DNA of 64,000 bases. It comes from Promicromonospora iranensis. Lineage in GTDB: Bacteria > Actinomycetota > Actinomycetes > Actinomycetales > Cellulomonadaceae. The stretch spans positions 216,205 through 280,204 of the forward strand of contig NZ_JAJQMN010000009.1 in assembly GCF_028994775.1 (NCBI RefSeq). Direction: 5' to 3'. The first letter of the stretch is position 1; each line of letters opens with the position of its first letter. Both the position numbers and the translations under genes were made by a program. The notes under the pieces were generated by a model. It saw nothing but the letters and a program-made list of their open reading frames with translations, did not search any database and was not told the origin of the DNA. Shown here in pieces: positions 25,795 to 33,657 of this stretch.

Positions 25795-26472
25795 ATGAGC
25801 ACACGCGTAGAACCGGTCAGTGAGGTGCTGCTCGTCGAGCGCATCACCGATCTTGCCCTTGCCCGCGCGGCAGGCCTGGCCGAGGTGTCGGCAGAGCGGG
25901 CCGACGGCTCGGCAGAGCGGCGGGAACCTGGCCCGGCGCTCCGTCTGCTCTTGGACGGTCACCCGTCGACGCAACCTGAGCTGTTGGCCGATGCGCTGGT
26001 CGCGCCGCTCGAGGCCGCCGGCCGCCCCACGGGCCGGGTCAGTGTCAGGGACTTTCTCCGCCCGCGCTCCTTGCGCCTCGAACGGGGACGCGAGGATCCG
26101 GACAGCCTGCTCGACGGCTGGATCGACGTGGGGGCGCTGAACCGTGAGGTGCTGACGCGCGCCGTCGACCGACGGGAGTACCTGCCGAGCCTGCGCGACC
26201 CGGACACGGACCGCGCCACCCGGGTCGGTTACGCACACGTGGCCCCCGGGACCGTCCTCGTGCTCGACGGGGCGCTCGCCGTCGGCCGAGGACTCGACGT
26301 CGACCTCGTCGTGCATCTCGCGCTCAAGGCCCCGACACTCCGGCGTCGGACACCAGCCGATGCCGCCTGGACGATTCCCGCCTACGAGCGCTACGCCGAG
26401 GAGATCGAGGGCGTGCCGGACCTGGTGGTCCGGGTCGACCACCCGGACCACCCGGCCCTCGTGCACACCTGA
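25795..26472 (+). CDS. Uridine-kinase-like protein with degenerate P-loop
   Basis: 225 aa. The layout matches the actinobacterial uridine kinase-like family: a strand leading to LLLDGHPSTQPELLADALV where a P-loop would be, then RVSVRDFLRPRSLRLERG, an acidic YDAFD-like region replaced by DSLLDGWIDVGALNREVL, a variable loop, LVLDGALAVGRGLDVDLVVHLAL and RTPADAAWTIPAYERYAEE. The Walker A lysine is absent: the expected GxxxxGK(S/T) reads GHPSTQPE. Phosphoryl transfer with ATP is therefore doubtful; it may bind another ligand or have lost function. The region before ATG lacks a Shine-Dalgarno but TTAGAGT about 14 nt upstream could be a -10 box for a leaderless message. Confidence 0.65.
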   Translation: MSTRVEPVSEVLLVERITDLALARAAGLAEVSAERADGSAERREPGPALRLLLDGHPSTQPELLADALVAPLEAAGRPTGRVSVRDFLRPRSLRLERGREDPDSLLDGWIDVGALNREVLTRAVDRREYLPSLRDPDTDRATRVGYAHVAPGTVLVLDGALAVGRGLDVDLVVHLALKAPTLRRRTPADAAWTIPAYERYAEEIEGVPDLVVRVDHPDHPALVHT

Positions 26473-26473
26473 G

Positions 26474-27226
26474 TCAGCGCACCAGGCAGAACGGGTGACC
26501 CGCCGGATCGGCGAACACCCGGAAACCTTCGTCGTGGCTCGGAAGACGCGTCGCACCCAGGGCCAGGACCGCTGCCTCGCCGGCGTCGAGGTCGGGTACC
26601 TCGATGTCGAGATGGAGCTGCTGCGGGTACGCGGGATCGGGCCACCGCGGTGGGTTGTACCCCTCCACGGACTGGAAGAGCAGCGGCTTGGGCCCGCCGA
26701 GCATGGCGACACCGTCGGCGTCGTAGGTGACCGGATCGCCCGTCACGCTCGACCAGAACCGGGCGAGCGCCGATGCGTCGGGGCAGTCGAAGGTGGTGCC
26801 CATGACGGTGACGCCGTCCGCGTCCTCCTTGAGGCACACGTCGAAGGGGTGCCCGGCCGGGTCGGCGAGAGTGATCCACTGCTCGCCCTCCCGAAGCACG
26901 GTGGCCCCGAGCTCCACCGCACGGGCGCTCCCGGCCGCCAGGTCGGGGACGTAGAGGTCGAGGTGTGCCTGCTGCGGGTGCTCCTGCCCCGGCCATTGCG
27001 GCGGCACGTGGTCGGGCGCCAGCTGGAACGCGACGCCCCATCGGTCAGGGGTGACGACGGTGATCCAGTCGTCGTCGGCCTTCGACACCGTGCCGTCCAG
27101 CAGCGCCTTCCAGAAGTTCGCCTCGACCGTGAGGTCGGGGACGTCCAGGACCACGGTGTCCAGGGTGCCGATCCCGCCCGGAGTGGGCCGGGCGGCCTGG
27201 GGGTCGGCGGAAGTTGGTTCGGTCAT
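26474..27226 (-). CDS. Two-domain VOC (glyoxalase/bleomycin-resistance fold) protein
   Basis: 250 aa with two tandem VOC modules: residues about 20-130 (VVLDVPDLTVEANFWKALLDG, HLDLYVPDLAAGSARAVELGA, ITLADPAGHPFDVCL) and about 140-250 (MGTTFDCPDASALARFWSSV, HLDIEVPDLDAGEAAVLALGA, VFADPAGHPFCLVR). Each has the His/Glu-like positions near HLD and PAGHPF where metal can bind. Members may be dioxygenases, isomerases or drug-binding proteins; function is undefined here. GAAGGG Shine-Dalgarno 8 nt before ATG 27226. Tail-to-tail with the kinase-like gene with a 1-bp gap. Confidence 0.85.
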   Translation of the reverse strand: MTEPTSADPQAARPTPGGIGTLDTVVLDVPDLTVEANFWKALLDGTVSKADDDWITVVTPDRWGVAFQLAPDHVPPQWPGQEHPQQAHLDLYVPDLAAGSARAVELGATVLREGEQWITLADPAGHPFDVCLKEDADGVTVMGTTFDCPDASALARFWSSVTGDPVTYDADGVAMLGGPKPLLFQSVEGYNPPRWPDPAYPQQLHLDIEVPDLDAGEAAVLALGATRLPSHDEGFRVFADPAGHPFCLVR

Positions 27227-27370
27227 GACTCAGCCCTTCAAGAGGTCGTCTCAAGAATGCTCGTGCCACCACTGTGCACCGAGCCACTGACACTCCCCAC
27301 CGCGCGGCCCAGAGACACCGCCGGCCACGGAAGCCACCTGCGACGACGTCGCCCGGACCGGTGGCCGAAG

Positions 27371-27407
27371 TTATCCACAGGCTTTGTGCACAGGCCTGTG
27401 AATAGGG
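27371..27407. other. DnaA-box cluster: one consensus box and two near matches
   Basis: TTATCCACA (27371-27379) is the consensus DnaA box; TGTGCACAG and CTGTGAATAG follow within 30 nt, the last nearly complementary to the first. It lies in the 260-bp gap 27227-27486, which otherwise shows no gene. A titration or regulatory site is possible; there is no sign of a chromosomal origin (no dnaA/dnaN nearby). Confidence 0.35.
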
Positions 27408-27486
27408 TGGTCGCGACCGGCGGGTCATGCGCGACGCCGCGGCCTGGGCTTCTCGAGACGTGGGGTCCCGACGTCGAGCCGACCGG

Positions 27487-28593
27487 CTACCGCGCCTTCC
27501 GCTGACCCTCCGCGTCAAGCGCCGGCGCGACCGCGGACCACTCGTTCCGGGCCACCTGCGGCAGTGCCGACGTGCGTCGGTCGCCGACGGAGTCCGCCTC
27601 GTCAGCGGCGTCGATCTCCGCGAGGAGCGTCCGGACCCGGGCGGTGATGTCGTCGACGATCCGTTCGACCTCCTCGACCGGACGGCCCGCCGGGTCGTCG
27701 AGGGGCCAGTCGAGGTAGCGCCGTCCCGGGTAGACGGGGCAGGAGTCGCCGCAGCCCATGGTCACGATCACGCCGGACGCGCGCACTATGTCGTCGGTCA
27801 GCTCGCGCGGGAACTCGATGAGCCCGTCGAGGCCCCGGCGCGCCAGGACCGTCTCCGTCATCGCGCTGGGCTCGGCCACCGGCCGTGTGCCGGCGGTGCG
27901 CACACGGACCCGGTCGCCGGCCAGGCGCCGGGTGACCGCAGCCGCGATCTGGGACCGGCCGGTGTTGTGGACGCAGACGAACAGCACGTCTCGCGGTGAG
28001 CCGTGCGTCACCTCGGCCATGGCGGCGAGGCGGTCGGTGGCGAGCCACGCGGTCAGCGCAGGCAGGTGCTCGAAGGGCCCGATCTGCTCGCTCAGCGACG
28101 AGTAGCACTCGCGCACGAGGCGATCCACCGTCTCCGCACCCGCGTTCGCGGCGAACTCGGCGGAGAGGGTCTCGGTCAGCCGGGCGAGCAGTGCCTCGTG
28201 GTCGTGCACGTCGAGCGTTGCCTCGCCCGGGTGCCGGGGCGCCGCGAGGGCTGCTGCGCCGAACCGCGAGATACCCCGCGCGGACACCCGGTACAGGGGC
28301 ACGGGCTGGCGGCCGGGCTCGTCGACCCGCCCGTCGGGCACCGGCCCGTTCGCCGGCGCCGGTCCGACGACGGCGACCAAGCCCACCGCGGCCAGCGCGT
28401 CGAGTTCCCGCTCCACCTTCGCGACGTCGCGCACCTCGGCACCTCGCGGCAGCTCGTCGGGTGCCGAGGACCGCAGGAGGTCCGCCGCGGTCGTCCGACC
28501 GGCGGGGTGCGTGAGCATACGAGCCAGCAGGCGCAACCGCTCAGGGTTGGCCATCGCCAGTTTCTGCGCGGAGCGCAGCTCGTCCGGGGTCAT
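27487..28593 (-). CDS. Winged-helix regulator fused to LMW-phosphatase-type arsenate reductase
   Basis: 368 aa. Residues about 1-120 form a helix-turn-helix/winged-helix domain (LAMANPERLRLLARML, KVERELDALAAVGLVAVV, YRVSARGISRFG); about 130-185 a three-helix segment (VDRLVRECYSSLSEQIGP) found in front of actinobacterial ArsC proteins; 200-340 the arsenate reductase with CX5R loop C207-VHNTGR-S and the second cysteines in MGCGDSCPVYPGRRYLDW. The reductase converts arsenate to arsenite, probably with mycothiol or thioredoxin. The HTH lacks the CVC arsenite site of classical ArsR. AAGGAGAT precedes ATG 28593. It lies 48 nt downstream of arsR on the same strand. A 30-residue C-terminal extension follows the reductase. 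Confidence 0.85.
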   Translation of the reverse strand: MTPDELRSAQKLAMANPERLRLLARMLTHPAGRTTAADLLRSSAPDELPRGAEVRDVAKVERELDALAAVGLVAVVGPAPANGPVPDGRVDEPGRQPVPLYRVSARGISRFGAAALAAPRHPGEATLDVHDHEALLARLTETLSAEFAANAGAETVDRLVRECYSSLSEQIGPFEHLPALTAWLATDRLAAMAEVTHGSPRDVLFVCVHNTGRSQIAAAVTRRLAGDRVRVRTAGTRPVAEPSAMTETVLARRGLDGLIEFPRELTDDIVRASGVIVTMGCGDSCPVYPGRRYLDWPLDDPAGRPVEEVERIVDDITARVRTLLAEIDAADEADSVGDRRTSALPQVARNEWSAVAPALDAEGQRKAR

Positions 28594-28641
28594 GGGGATC
28601 TCCTTGGCCGACGGCGGGGTGGCCGAGCGCCAGGAGCGAGG

Positions 28642-29007
28642 CTACCTCGCTGCTTCGCTGAGCAGCGCACCGAGCCGGTCGAGCGAACCTGGCACCACCG
28701 AGTAGTAGGCCCACTTGCCGCGCTGGTCCCGGGCGAGCAGTCCGGCGTCGACCAGGATCTTCAGGTGGTGGCTCACGGTGGGCTGGCTCAGCCCCACGGG
28801 CTCGGTGAGGTCACACACACAGGCCTCGCCACCGTCGTGCGCGGCGACGATCGAGAGCAGCCGCACGCGCGTCGGATCGCCGAGCGCCTTGAAGGAGCGG
28901 GCGAGGTCGGCGGCGGCCGCCGGGTCGGCCGCCTCCCGCACGAGGGGTGCACAGCACGGGCCGGACGTCGGAGCGGCAGGTGCGAGCTCGAGTGCGGTCG
29001 TCGTCAT
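28642..29007 (-). CDS. arsR: ArsR-family arsenite-responsive repressor
   Basis: 121 aa from ATG 29007 (GGAG just upstream). Winged HTH: LARSFKALGDPTRVRLLSIV, then EACVCDLTEPVGLSQPTVSHHLKILVDAGLLARDQRGKWAYYSVV. C63 and C65 of CVCDL form the helix-alpha3 arsenite site of canonical ArsR; an additional CC pair at 18-19 in SGPCCAPL may supply further thiolate ligands, as in other actinobacterial ArsR proteins. It should repress the divergent monooxygenase gene and its own HTH-ArsC operon, through the inverted repeat at 29058-29073, and release DNA on binding As(III)/Sb(III). Confidence 0.9.
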   Translation of the reverse strand: MTTTALELAPAAPTSGPCCAPLVREAADPAAAADLARSFKALGDPTRVRLLSIVAAHDGGEACVCDLTEPVGLSQPTVSHHLKILVDAGLLARDQRGKWAYYSVVPGSLDRLGALLSEAAR

Positions 29008-29057
29008 GTCTCCATCTTGCCACGCATTGAAGTTCATGGATATGTTCTGGGTAACAC

Positions 29058-29073
29058 ATCGAGATCCTTCGAT
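29058..29073. promoter_or_regulatory. Candidate ArsR operator ATCGA-N6-TCGAT
   Basis: Perfect 5-bp inverted repeat with 6-nt spacer, in the 101-bp divergent interval between arsR and the flavoprotein gene. The ATCAA-N6-TTGAT layout is the usual ArsR/SmtB operator shape. Confidence 0.45.
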
Positions 29074-29108
29074 CTGACCAGAGCTGACAGAGAAGATGGT
29101 GACGGGAA

Positions 29109-30638
29109 ATGAGCACAGTGCGAAACCTGCCGGTCGTCGTGATCGGTGCCGGCCCGGTGGGCCTCGCGGCCGCGGCGCACCTCGCCGAGCGTGGGCTGGA
29201 ACCCCTCGTGCTCGAGGCCGGGGCCGGACCCGGTGCCGCCGTCGCGCGGTGGGGCCACGTGCGGCTCTTCTCGCCGTGGCGGTACGACGTCGACGCCGCT
29301 GCCCGCCGTCTGCTCGGCACCGGCCCCGGCGAGGGCAGCGGTACGACGACGCGGTGGGCCGAGCCCGACCCGGACGCCCTGCCCACGGGGGCCGAGCTCG
29401 TGGAGCAGTACCTCGCACCGCTGGCCGAGGCTCTCGTCGAGCGTGCGGGCGCGCAGATCCGCTACGGGGCACGGGTGCTCGCCGTCACGAAGGACGGCGC
29501 CGACCGTTCCCGCTCGCTCGGGCGCGAGCGCCTTCCGTACCTGGTCCGGATCGACGGTGGCACCACTGGCGTCGAGGAGATCCGGGCACAGGCGGTGATC
29601 GACGCGTCCGGTACGTTCGACCAGCCGAACCCGCTGGGGACGTCCGGCTTGCCGACGCTGGGCGAGCCCGAGTCGGCGAGGTACCTCGCGGGCGGCCTGC
29701 CGGACGTGCTCGGCCGCGACCGCGAACGGTTCGCCGGACGGCACACCCTCGTGGTCGGCATGGGGCACTCCGCGGCCAACACCCTGCTGAGCCTCGTCGA
29801 GCTCGCCGAGCAGGCTCCCGGCACCCGGATCACCTGGGCCATCCGCGGCGGCTCGCCGCGCCGCCTGTACGGCGGCGGGACCGGTGACGAGCTGCCGGCC
29901 CGCGGGCTGCTCGGCACCCGCCTGCGTGATGCGGTGGAGGCCGGCCTGGTCGAGCTGCTCACCCGTGTGGCGATCGACCGCCTCGAACCGGCCGCCGACG
30001 GTGCGGGCGACACCGTGCGGGTCCTGGGCTCCGCGCGGCGCGACGGCGACGACGGCGCCCTCGACCTGACCGTGCACACCATCGCCGCCGCCACCGGGTT
30101 CCGCCCGGACCTGGCGATGCTGCGTGAGGTCCGCCTCGACCTCGACCCCGTGGTGGAGGCGCCCCGCCAGATCGCGTCGCTCATCGACCCGAACTTCCAC
30201 TCGTGCGGCACGGTCCCCGCGCACGGCGAGGCCCAGCTGGTCCACCCGGACGCAGGGTTCTACCTGGTCGGCATGAAGTCGTACGGCCGGGCACCGACCT
30301 TCCTTCTCGCGACCGGCTACGAGCAGGTCCGCTCCATCGCCGCGGCGTTGGCAGGCGACCGTGCGGCGGCCGACGCCGTCGAGCTGAACCTGCCGGAGAC
30401 CGGCGTCTGCTCGTCCGACCTCGCGATGGCCGCCGACGCCGACGGCGTTGTCCCACCCGAGGTGCTCACCGCGTCCGGGCAGGGTTCGTGCTGCGGAACG
30501 CCGGCGGGGCCGCAGGAGGTCTCGATCGGCGCAGCGCCCGCCGGAGCCGTCCCGGTAGGCGCCGTCCCGGCAGGCGCGGCGCCGGCCGGGACCGTCGGGT
30601 TCAGCACGGGCGTGGTGCACGGCCGCTCCGGCGACTGA
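29109..30638 (+). CDS. FAD/NAD(P)-binding flavoprotein monooxygenase of arsenic clusters (ArsO-like)
   Basis: 509 aa. N-terminal FAD site VVVIGAGPVGLAAAAHLAERG; a second dinucleotide fold at residue about 215 in HTLVVGMGHSAANTLLSL; FYLVGMKSYGRAPTFLLATGYEQVRSI near residue 390-415. The overall plan is that of class B-like flavin monooxygenases and ArsO proteins. A C-terminal stretch has SGQGSCCGTP, a vicinal cysteine pair that could bind arsenite, then an Ala/Pro/Gly repeat (GAVPVGAVPAGAAPAG). Its place divergent from arsR and convergent with the channel gene supports an arsenic role, but the reaction (oxidation of an arsenical, or NADPH-linked redox) is not established. Confidence 0.75.
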   Translation: MSTVRNLPVVVIGAGPVGLAAAAHLAERGLEPLVLEAGAGPGAAVARWGHVRLFSPWRYDVDAAARRLLGTGPGEGSGTTTRWAEPDPDALPTGAELVEQYLAPLAEALVERAGAQIRYGARVLAVTKDGADRSRSLGRERLPYLVRIDGGTTGVEEIRAQAVIDASGTFDQPNPLGTSGLPTLGEPESARYLAGGLPDVLGRDRERFAGRHTLVVGMGHSAANTLLSLVELAEQAPGTRITWAIRGGSPRRLYGGGTGDELPARGLLGTRLRDAVEAGLVELLTRVAIDRLEPAADGAGDTVRVLGSARRDGDDGALDLTVHTIAAATGFRPDLAMLREVRLDLDPVVEAPRQIASLIDPNFHSCGTVPAHGEAQLVHPDAGFYLVGMKSYGRAPTFLLATGYEQVRSIAAALAGDRAAADAVELNLPETGVCSSDLAMAADADGVVPPEVLTASGQGSCCGTPAGPQEVSIGAAPAGAVPVGAVPAGAAPAGTVGFSTGVVHGRSGD

Positions 30639-30651
30639 CCCATCACCCGTC

Positions 30652-30726
30652 GAGGTGGACAGGCAGCGAGGTCGTCAGTCGGCGTGACTACTTCGCTGCC
30701 TGTCTACCTCGCTGCCTGTCTACCTC
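30652..30726. repeat. Long imperfect hairpin with duplicated arm (type B palindrome)
   Basis: A 21-nt left arm (30652-30672) pairs with 30690-30710 with only two G-T type mismatches; the loop contains GTCA/TGAC. The 16-nt right-arm unit CGCTGCCTGTCTACCT is then repeated immediately (30694-30709 and 30710-30725). It fills the gap between the convergent flavoprotein and channel genes and probably terminates both. Confidence 0.75.
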
Positions 30727-30742
30727 GGCGGGGTGGCGGGGG

Positions 30743-31483
30743 TCATGAGCGGGCGGCCGCCTCGGACCGCGCCGGGTACAGCACCACGGCCAGGCCGACG
30801 CCGATCGCCCCGCCGACCAGCTGGGCCAGCACGAACGGCAGCACCGAGCCCGGGGCGATCCCCGCGAAGGTGTCGCTGAACATGCGGCCGACGGTGACCG
30901 CGGGGTTGGCGAAGGACGTCGAGCTGGTGAACCAGTAGGCGGCGCCGATGTAGGCGCCCACCGCCGGGGCGACGAGCGTGTCGCGGCCGGCGCGCAGCAG
31001 GCCGAGGATCACCAGCAGCAGGCCCGCCGTCGCGACCACCTCGGCGAGGAGCGTGGCGCCCGACACCCGGTAGGTGGTCGCGAGGGTCGTCGGCTCGCCG
31101 AACATCGCGTTCGCCAGCAGCGCGCCGCCGATTCCGCCGCCAAGCTGCACGGCGAGGTACGCGCCCACGCCGCCGAGCCGCGGTCCGGCGGGATCGCGTC
31201 GCCCGAGGACCCAGTCCGCGAGCGTCACCACGGGGTTGAGGTGGGCTCCGCTCAGCGGTCCGAGCACCGCGATCAGCACGGCCAGCCCGAGCGCGGTGGC
31301 GATCGAGTTCTCCAGCAGCTGCAGCCCGACGTCGTCGGGTGAAAGGTTTGCGGCGGCGATGCCGGACCCGACCACGATCGCGACCAGCATCCCCGTCCCG
31401 ATCAGCTCGCCGAGCGCCCGCCGCCACAGGGCGGCGCGGACCAGCACGGGCCCCGCTGCCGGCGCGCCTGCCGGCGCGCTCAT
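30743..31483 (-). CDS. AqpS-like aquaglyceroporin of the arsenic cluster
   Basis: 246 aa MIP channel with six membrane helices and two half-helices: N83-P84-V85 in LSGAHLNPVVTLAD and N193-P194-A195 in TSFANPAVTVGR. The residue after the second motif is Val where water-selective aquaporins have the filter arginine (NPAR), as recalled for the arsenite channel AqpS. With internal arsenate reductases it would let As(III) leave down its gradient, replacing a pump. It overlaps the three-domain reductase gene by 4 bp and is the last gene of that minus-strand operon. Confidence 0.85.
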   Translation of the reverse strand: MSAPAGAPAAGPVLVRAALWRRALGELIGTGMLVAIVVGSGIAAANLSPDDVGLQLLENSIATALGLAVLIAVLGPLSGAHLNPVVTLADWVLGRRDPAGPRLGGVGAYLAVQLGGGIGGALLANAMFGEPTTLATTYRVSGATLLAEVVATAGLLLVILGLLRAGRDTLVAPAVGAYIGAAYWFTSSTSFANPAVTVGRMFSDTFAGIAPGSVLPFVLAQLVGGAIGVGLAVVLYPARSEAAARS

Positions 31484-33657
31484 GCGACGGGCTGCACGCC
31501 GAGCTCCGCGAGGAGGCCGCGGACGCGCCGCTCGATCTCGTCGCGGATGGGGCGGATCGCCTCGATGCCCTGTCCGGCCGGGTCGTCGAGCTCCCAGTCC
31601 TGGTAGTTCTTGCCGGGGTAGAACGGGCAGGCGTCGCCGCAGCCCATGGTGATGACGGCGTCCGAGGCCTCGACCGCGTCGTCGGTCAGGACCTTGGGCC
31701 GCTCGTCGCGGATGTCGATGCCCACCTCGAGCATGGCTTCCACGGCGACCGGGTTGATCCGCTCGGCGGGCATGGAACCGGCGGAGCGCACCTCGACGGC
31801 GCCGTCGGACAGCGCCCGGAGGAACCCGGCGGCCATCTGGGACCGGCCCGCGTTGTGCACGCAGACGAACAGGGCGGACGGCTTGCGCGGGGCGGACGTC
31901 TCGGGCACGGGGTTCTCCGGTGTGGTTCGTGGGGTCTGCTGACGGTGCTGCTGGTAGTTCTGGTTGCCGCCCGACAGGTTCGCGACGTCGGCGAACCCGA
32001 GGTTGCGCAGCACGTTCTGGCCCGCGTTCCCGGTGACACCCTTGTTGCAGTAGGTCAGCGTGGGCAGCGCCGGGTCGAGCTCGCCCGACCGGTGCCGCAG
32101 CTCCGCCAGCGGGATGTGCACCGAGTCAGGCACCGAGGACTTCGCACGATCCTTCGCGGAGCGCACGTCCACCACCTGGATCCGCTCGCCGTCGGCCCGA
32201 CGCCGGTCCAGCTCGGCCGGGGTGACCAGCGGTGCCTGTCCATGTATCGCGTTGGTCAGCGCCATGCCGGTGTAGTGGACCGGGTCCTTGGTGGTGGCGT
32301 AGGTGGGGGAGTAGGCGAGATCCAGGTGGAACAGGTCGGCGACGTCGGCCCCGTAGGTGATCGCGGTGGCCAGCACGTCGATGCGCTTGTCCGCTCCCGA
32401 CGCCCCGATCGCCTGCGCGCCCAGCAGCCGCCCAGTGGCCCGGTCCGCGACCGCCTTGACGACCAGGGGCGTGCCGCCCAGGTACTCCGGCCGGTCGGGC
32501 TTGATGTTGTGCAGCACCTCGACGTCGTACCCGGCGTCGCGCGCCTGCGTCTCGGTGAACCCGGTCTGGGCCACCCCGAGGTCGAAGACGCGCACGATCG
32601 ACGTGCCGAGGATGCCCCGGTGCTCCAGCGGGCCGCCGGTCATCGCGTCGCCCGCGATACGGCCCATCTTGTTCGCGGTCGAGCCCAGCGGAACCCACAC
32701 GGGCTCGCCCGTGATGACGTGGAACGACTCAGCGACGTCCCCGACCGCCCACACGTGCTCGACGTTCGTGCGCTGCCGCCGGTCGACGGCGATCGCGCCT
32801 GTCGGGCCGAGCGCGACGCCCGCCTGCTCGGCCAGCTCGACGTTGGGTCGGACGCCGACCGAGACGATCACCAGCTCGGCGTCGAGGCGTTCGGCGGCCA
32901 GCTGCTCGCCGACCACCCTGACGCCGGTCACCCCGTCGTCGTCCGCCGTGATGCCGGCGACCTTCGTGGACAGCAGCAGGTCCCCGCCGCGCTCGCGGAC
33001 GTGTTTGCGGACCTCGGCGTCCACCCGGGCGGACATGTCCGCGTCCATCCGGGGCATGGTGTGGTCGGCCGCCTCGACCACCGTCACCGCCAGGCCACGG
33101 GCGGTCAGCTGCTCGGTCATCTCGAGCCCGATGTAGCCGGCCCCGACCACCACCGCGTGCCGCACGGGCCTGCCCCGGGACTCGCTGTCCTCGATCCACG
33201 CCCGGATGGCACGGGCGTCGGTCGGGGTGCGCACGGAGAACACACCTGTCGCGTCCACACCGGGCACCGGCGGGACGACGGCGCGGACACCGGTCGCGAG
33301 CACCAGCTCGTCGTAGGTGTCGGCGAAGGTGCGGCCGGTCGCCAGGTCCCGCACGGTCACCGCCCGGGCGGCGGTGTCGACCGCGACCACCTCGTGCCCG
33401 GTGCGCACGTCGACGTCGTACCGATCCTTGAACCATGCCGGGTCGCGCGGGGTGAGCTCGTCGATGTCGGCGACCTCGCCACCCACGAAGTAGGGCAGGC
33501 CGCAGCCGGAGTAGGAGATGTCCTGGTCGCGCTCGTACAGGGTGATGCGCGCGGTCTCGCTGTTGCGGCGCGCCTTCGCGGCGGCGGACGTGCCGGCCGC
33601 GACGGAGCCGACGACGACGATCTTCAGCGGGGCGTCCGGCTGGTGGGTGGTGGTCAT
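31480..33657 (-). CDS. Fusion: CoA-disulfide-reductase-like flavoprotein, rhodanese, arsenate reductase
   Basis: 725 aa from ATG 33657. Residues 1-460: pyridine nucleotide-disulfide oxidoreductase with FAD motif VVVGSVAAGTSAAAKA, single redox cysteine C52 in YSGCGLPYFVGG (CoA-disulfide reductase type), NAD(P) motif VVVGAGYIGLEM (169-180) and AVGDVAES. Residues 475-565: rhodanese with catalytic C537 in YCNKGVTGNAGQ. A Pro/Thr/Gln linker (565-593) leads to residues 594-725: LMW-phosphatase-type arsenate reductase, C599 in CVHNAGRSQ and C673/C677 in MGCGDACPFYPGKNYQDW. All key residues are intact, so this looks like a working trifunctional protein reducing arsenate, perhaps with its own electron supply. 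It overlaps both neighbours by 4 bp (ATGA), so expression is coupled. Confidence 0.88.
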   Translation of the reverse strand: MTTTHQPDAPLKIVVVGSVAAGTSAAAKARRNSETARITLYERDQDISYSGCGLPYFVGGEVADIDELTPRDPAWFKDRYDVDVRTGHEVVAVDTAARAVTVRDLATGRTFADTYDELVLATGVRAVVPPVPGVDATGVFSVRTPTDARAIRAWIEDSESRGRPVRHAVVVGAGYIGLEMTEQLTARGLAVTVVEAADHTMPRMDADMSARVDAEVRKHVRERGGDLLLSTKVAGITADDDGVTGVRVVGEQLAAERLDAELVIVSVGVRPNVELAEQAGVALGPTGAIAVDRRQRTNVEHVWAVGDVAESFHVITGEPVWVPLGSTANKMGRIAGDAMTGGPLEHRGILGTSIVRVFDLGVAQTGFTETQARDAGYDVEVLHNIKPDRPEYLGGTPLVVKAVADRATGRLLGAQAIGASGADKRIDVLATAITYGADVADLFHLDLAYSPTYATTKDPVHYTGMALTNAIHGQAPLVTPAELDRRRADGERIQVVDVRSAKDRAKSSVPDSVHIPLAELRHRSGELDPALPTLTYCNKGVTGNAGQNVLRNLGFADVANLSGGNQNYQQHRQQTPRTTPENPVPETSAPRKPSALFVCVHNAGRSQMAAGFLRALSDGAVEVRSAGSMPAERINPVAVEAMLEVGIDIRDERPKVLTDDAVEASDAVITMGCGDACPFYPGKNYQDWELDDPAGQGIEAIRPIRDEIERRVRGLLAELGVQPVA

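Noticed and set aside
27227..27486. Replication origin
   Set aside because: Only one perfect DnaA box and no dnaA, dnaN or gyr genes around.
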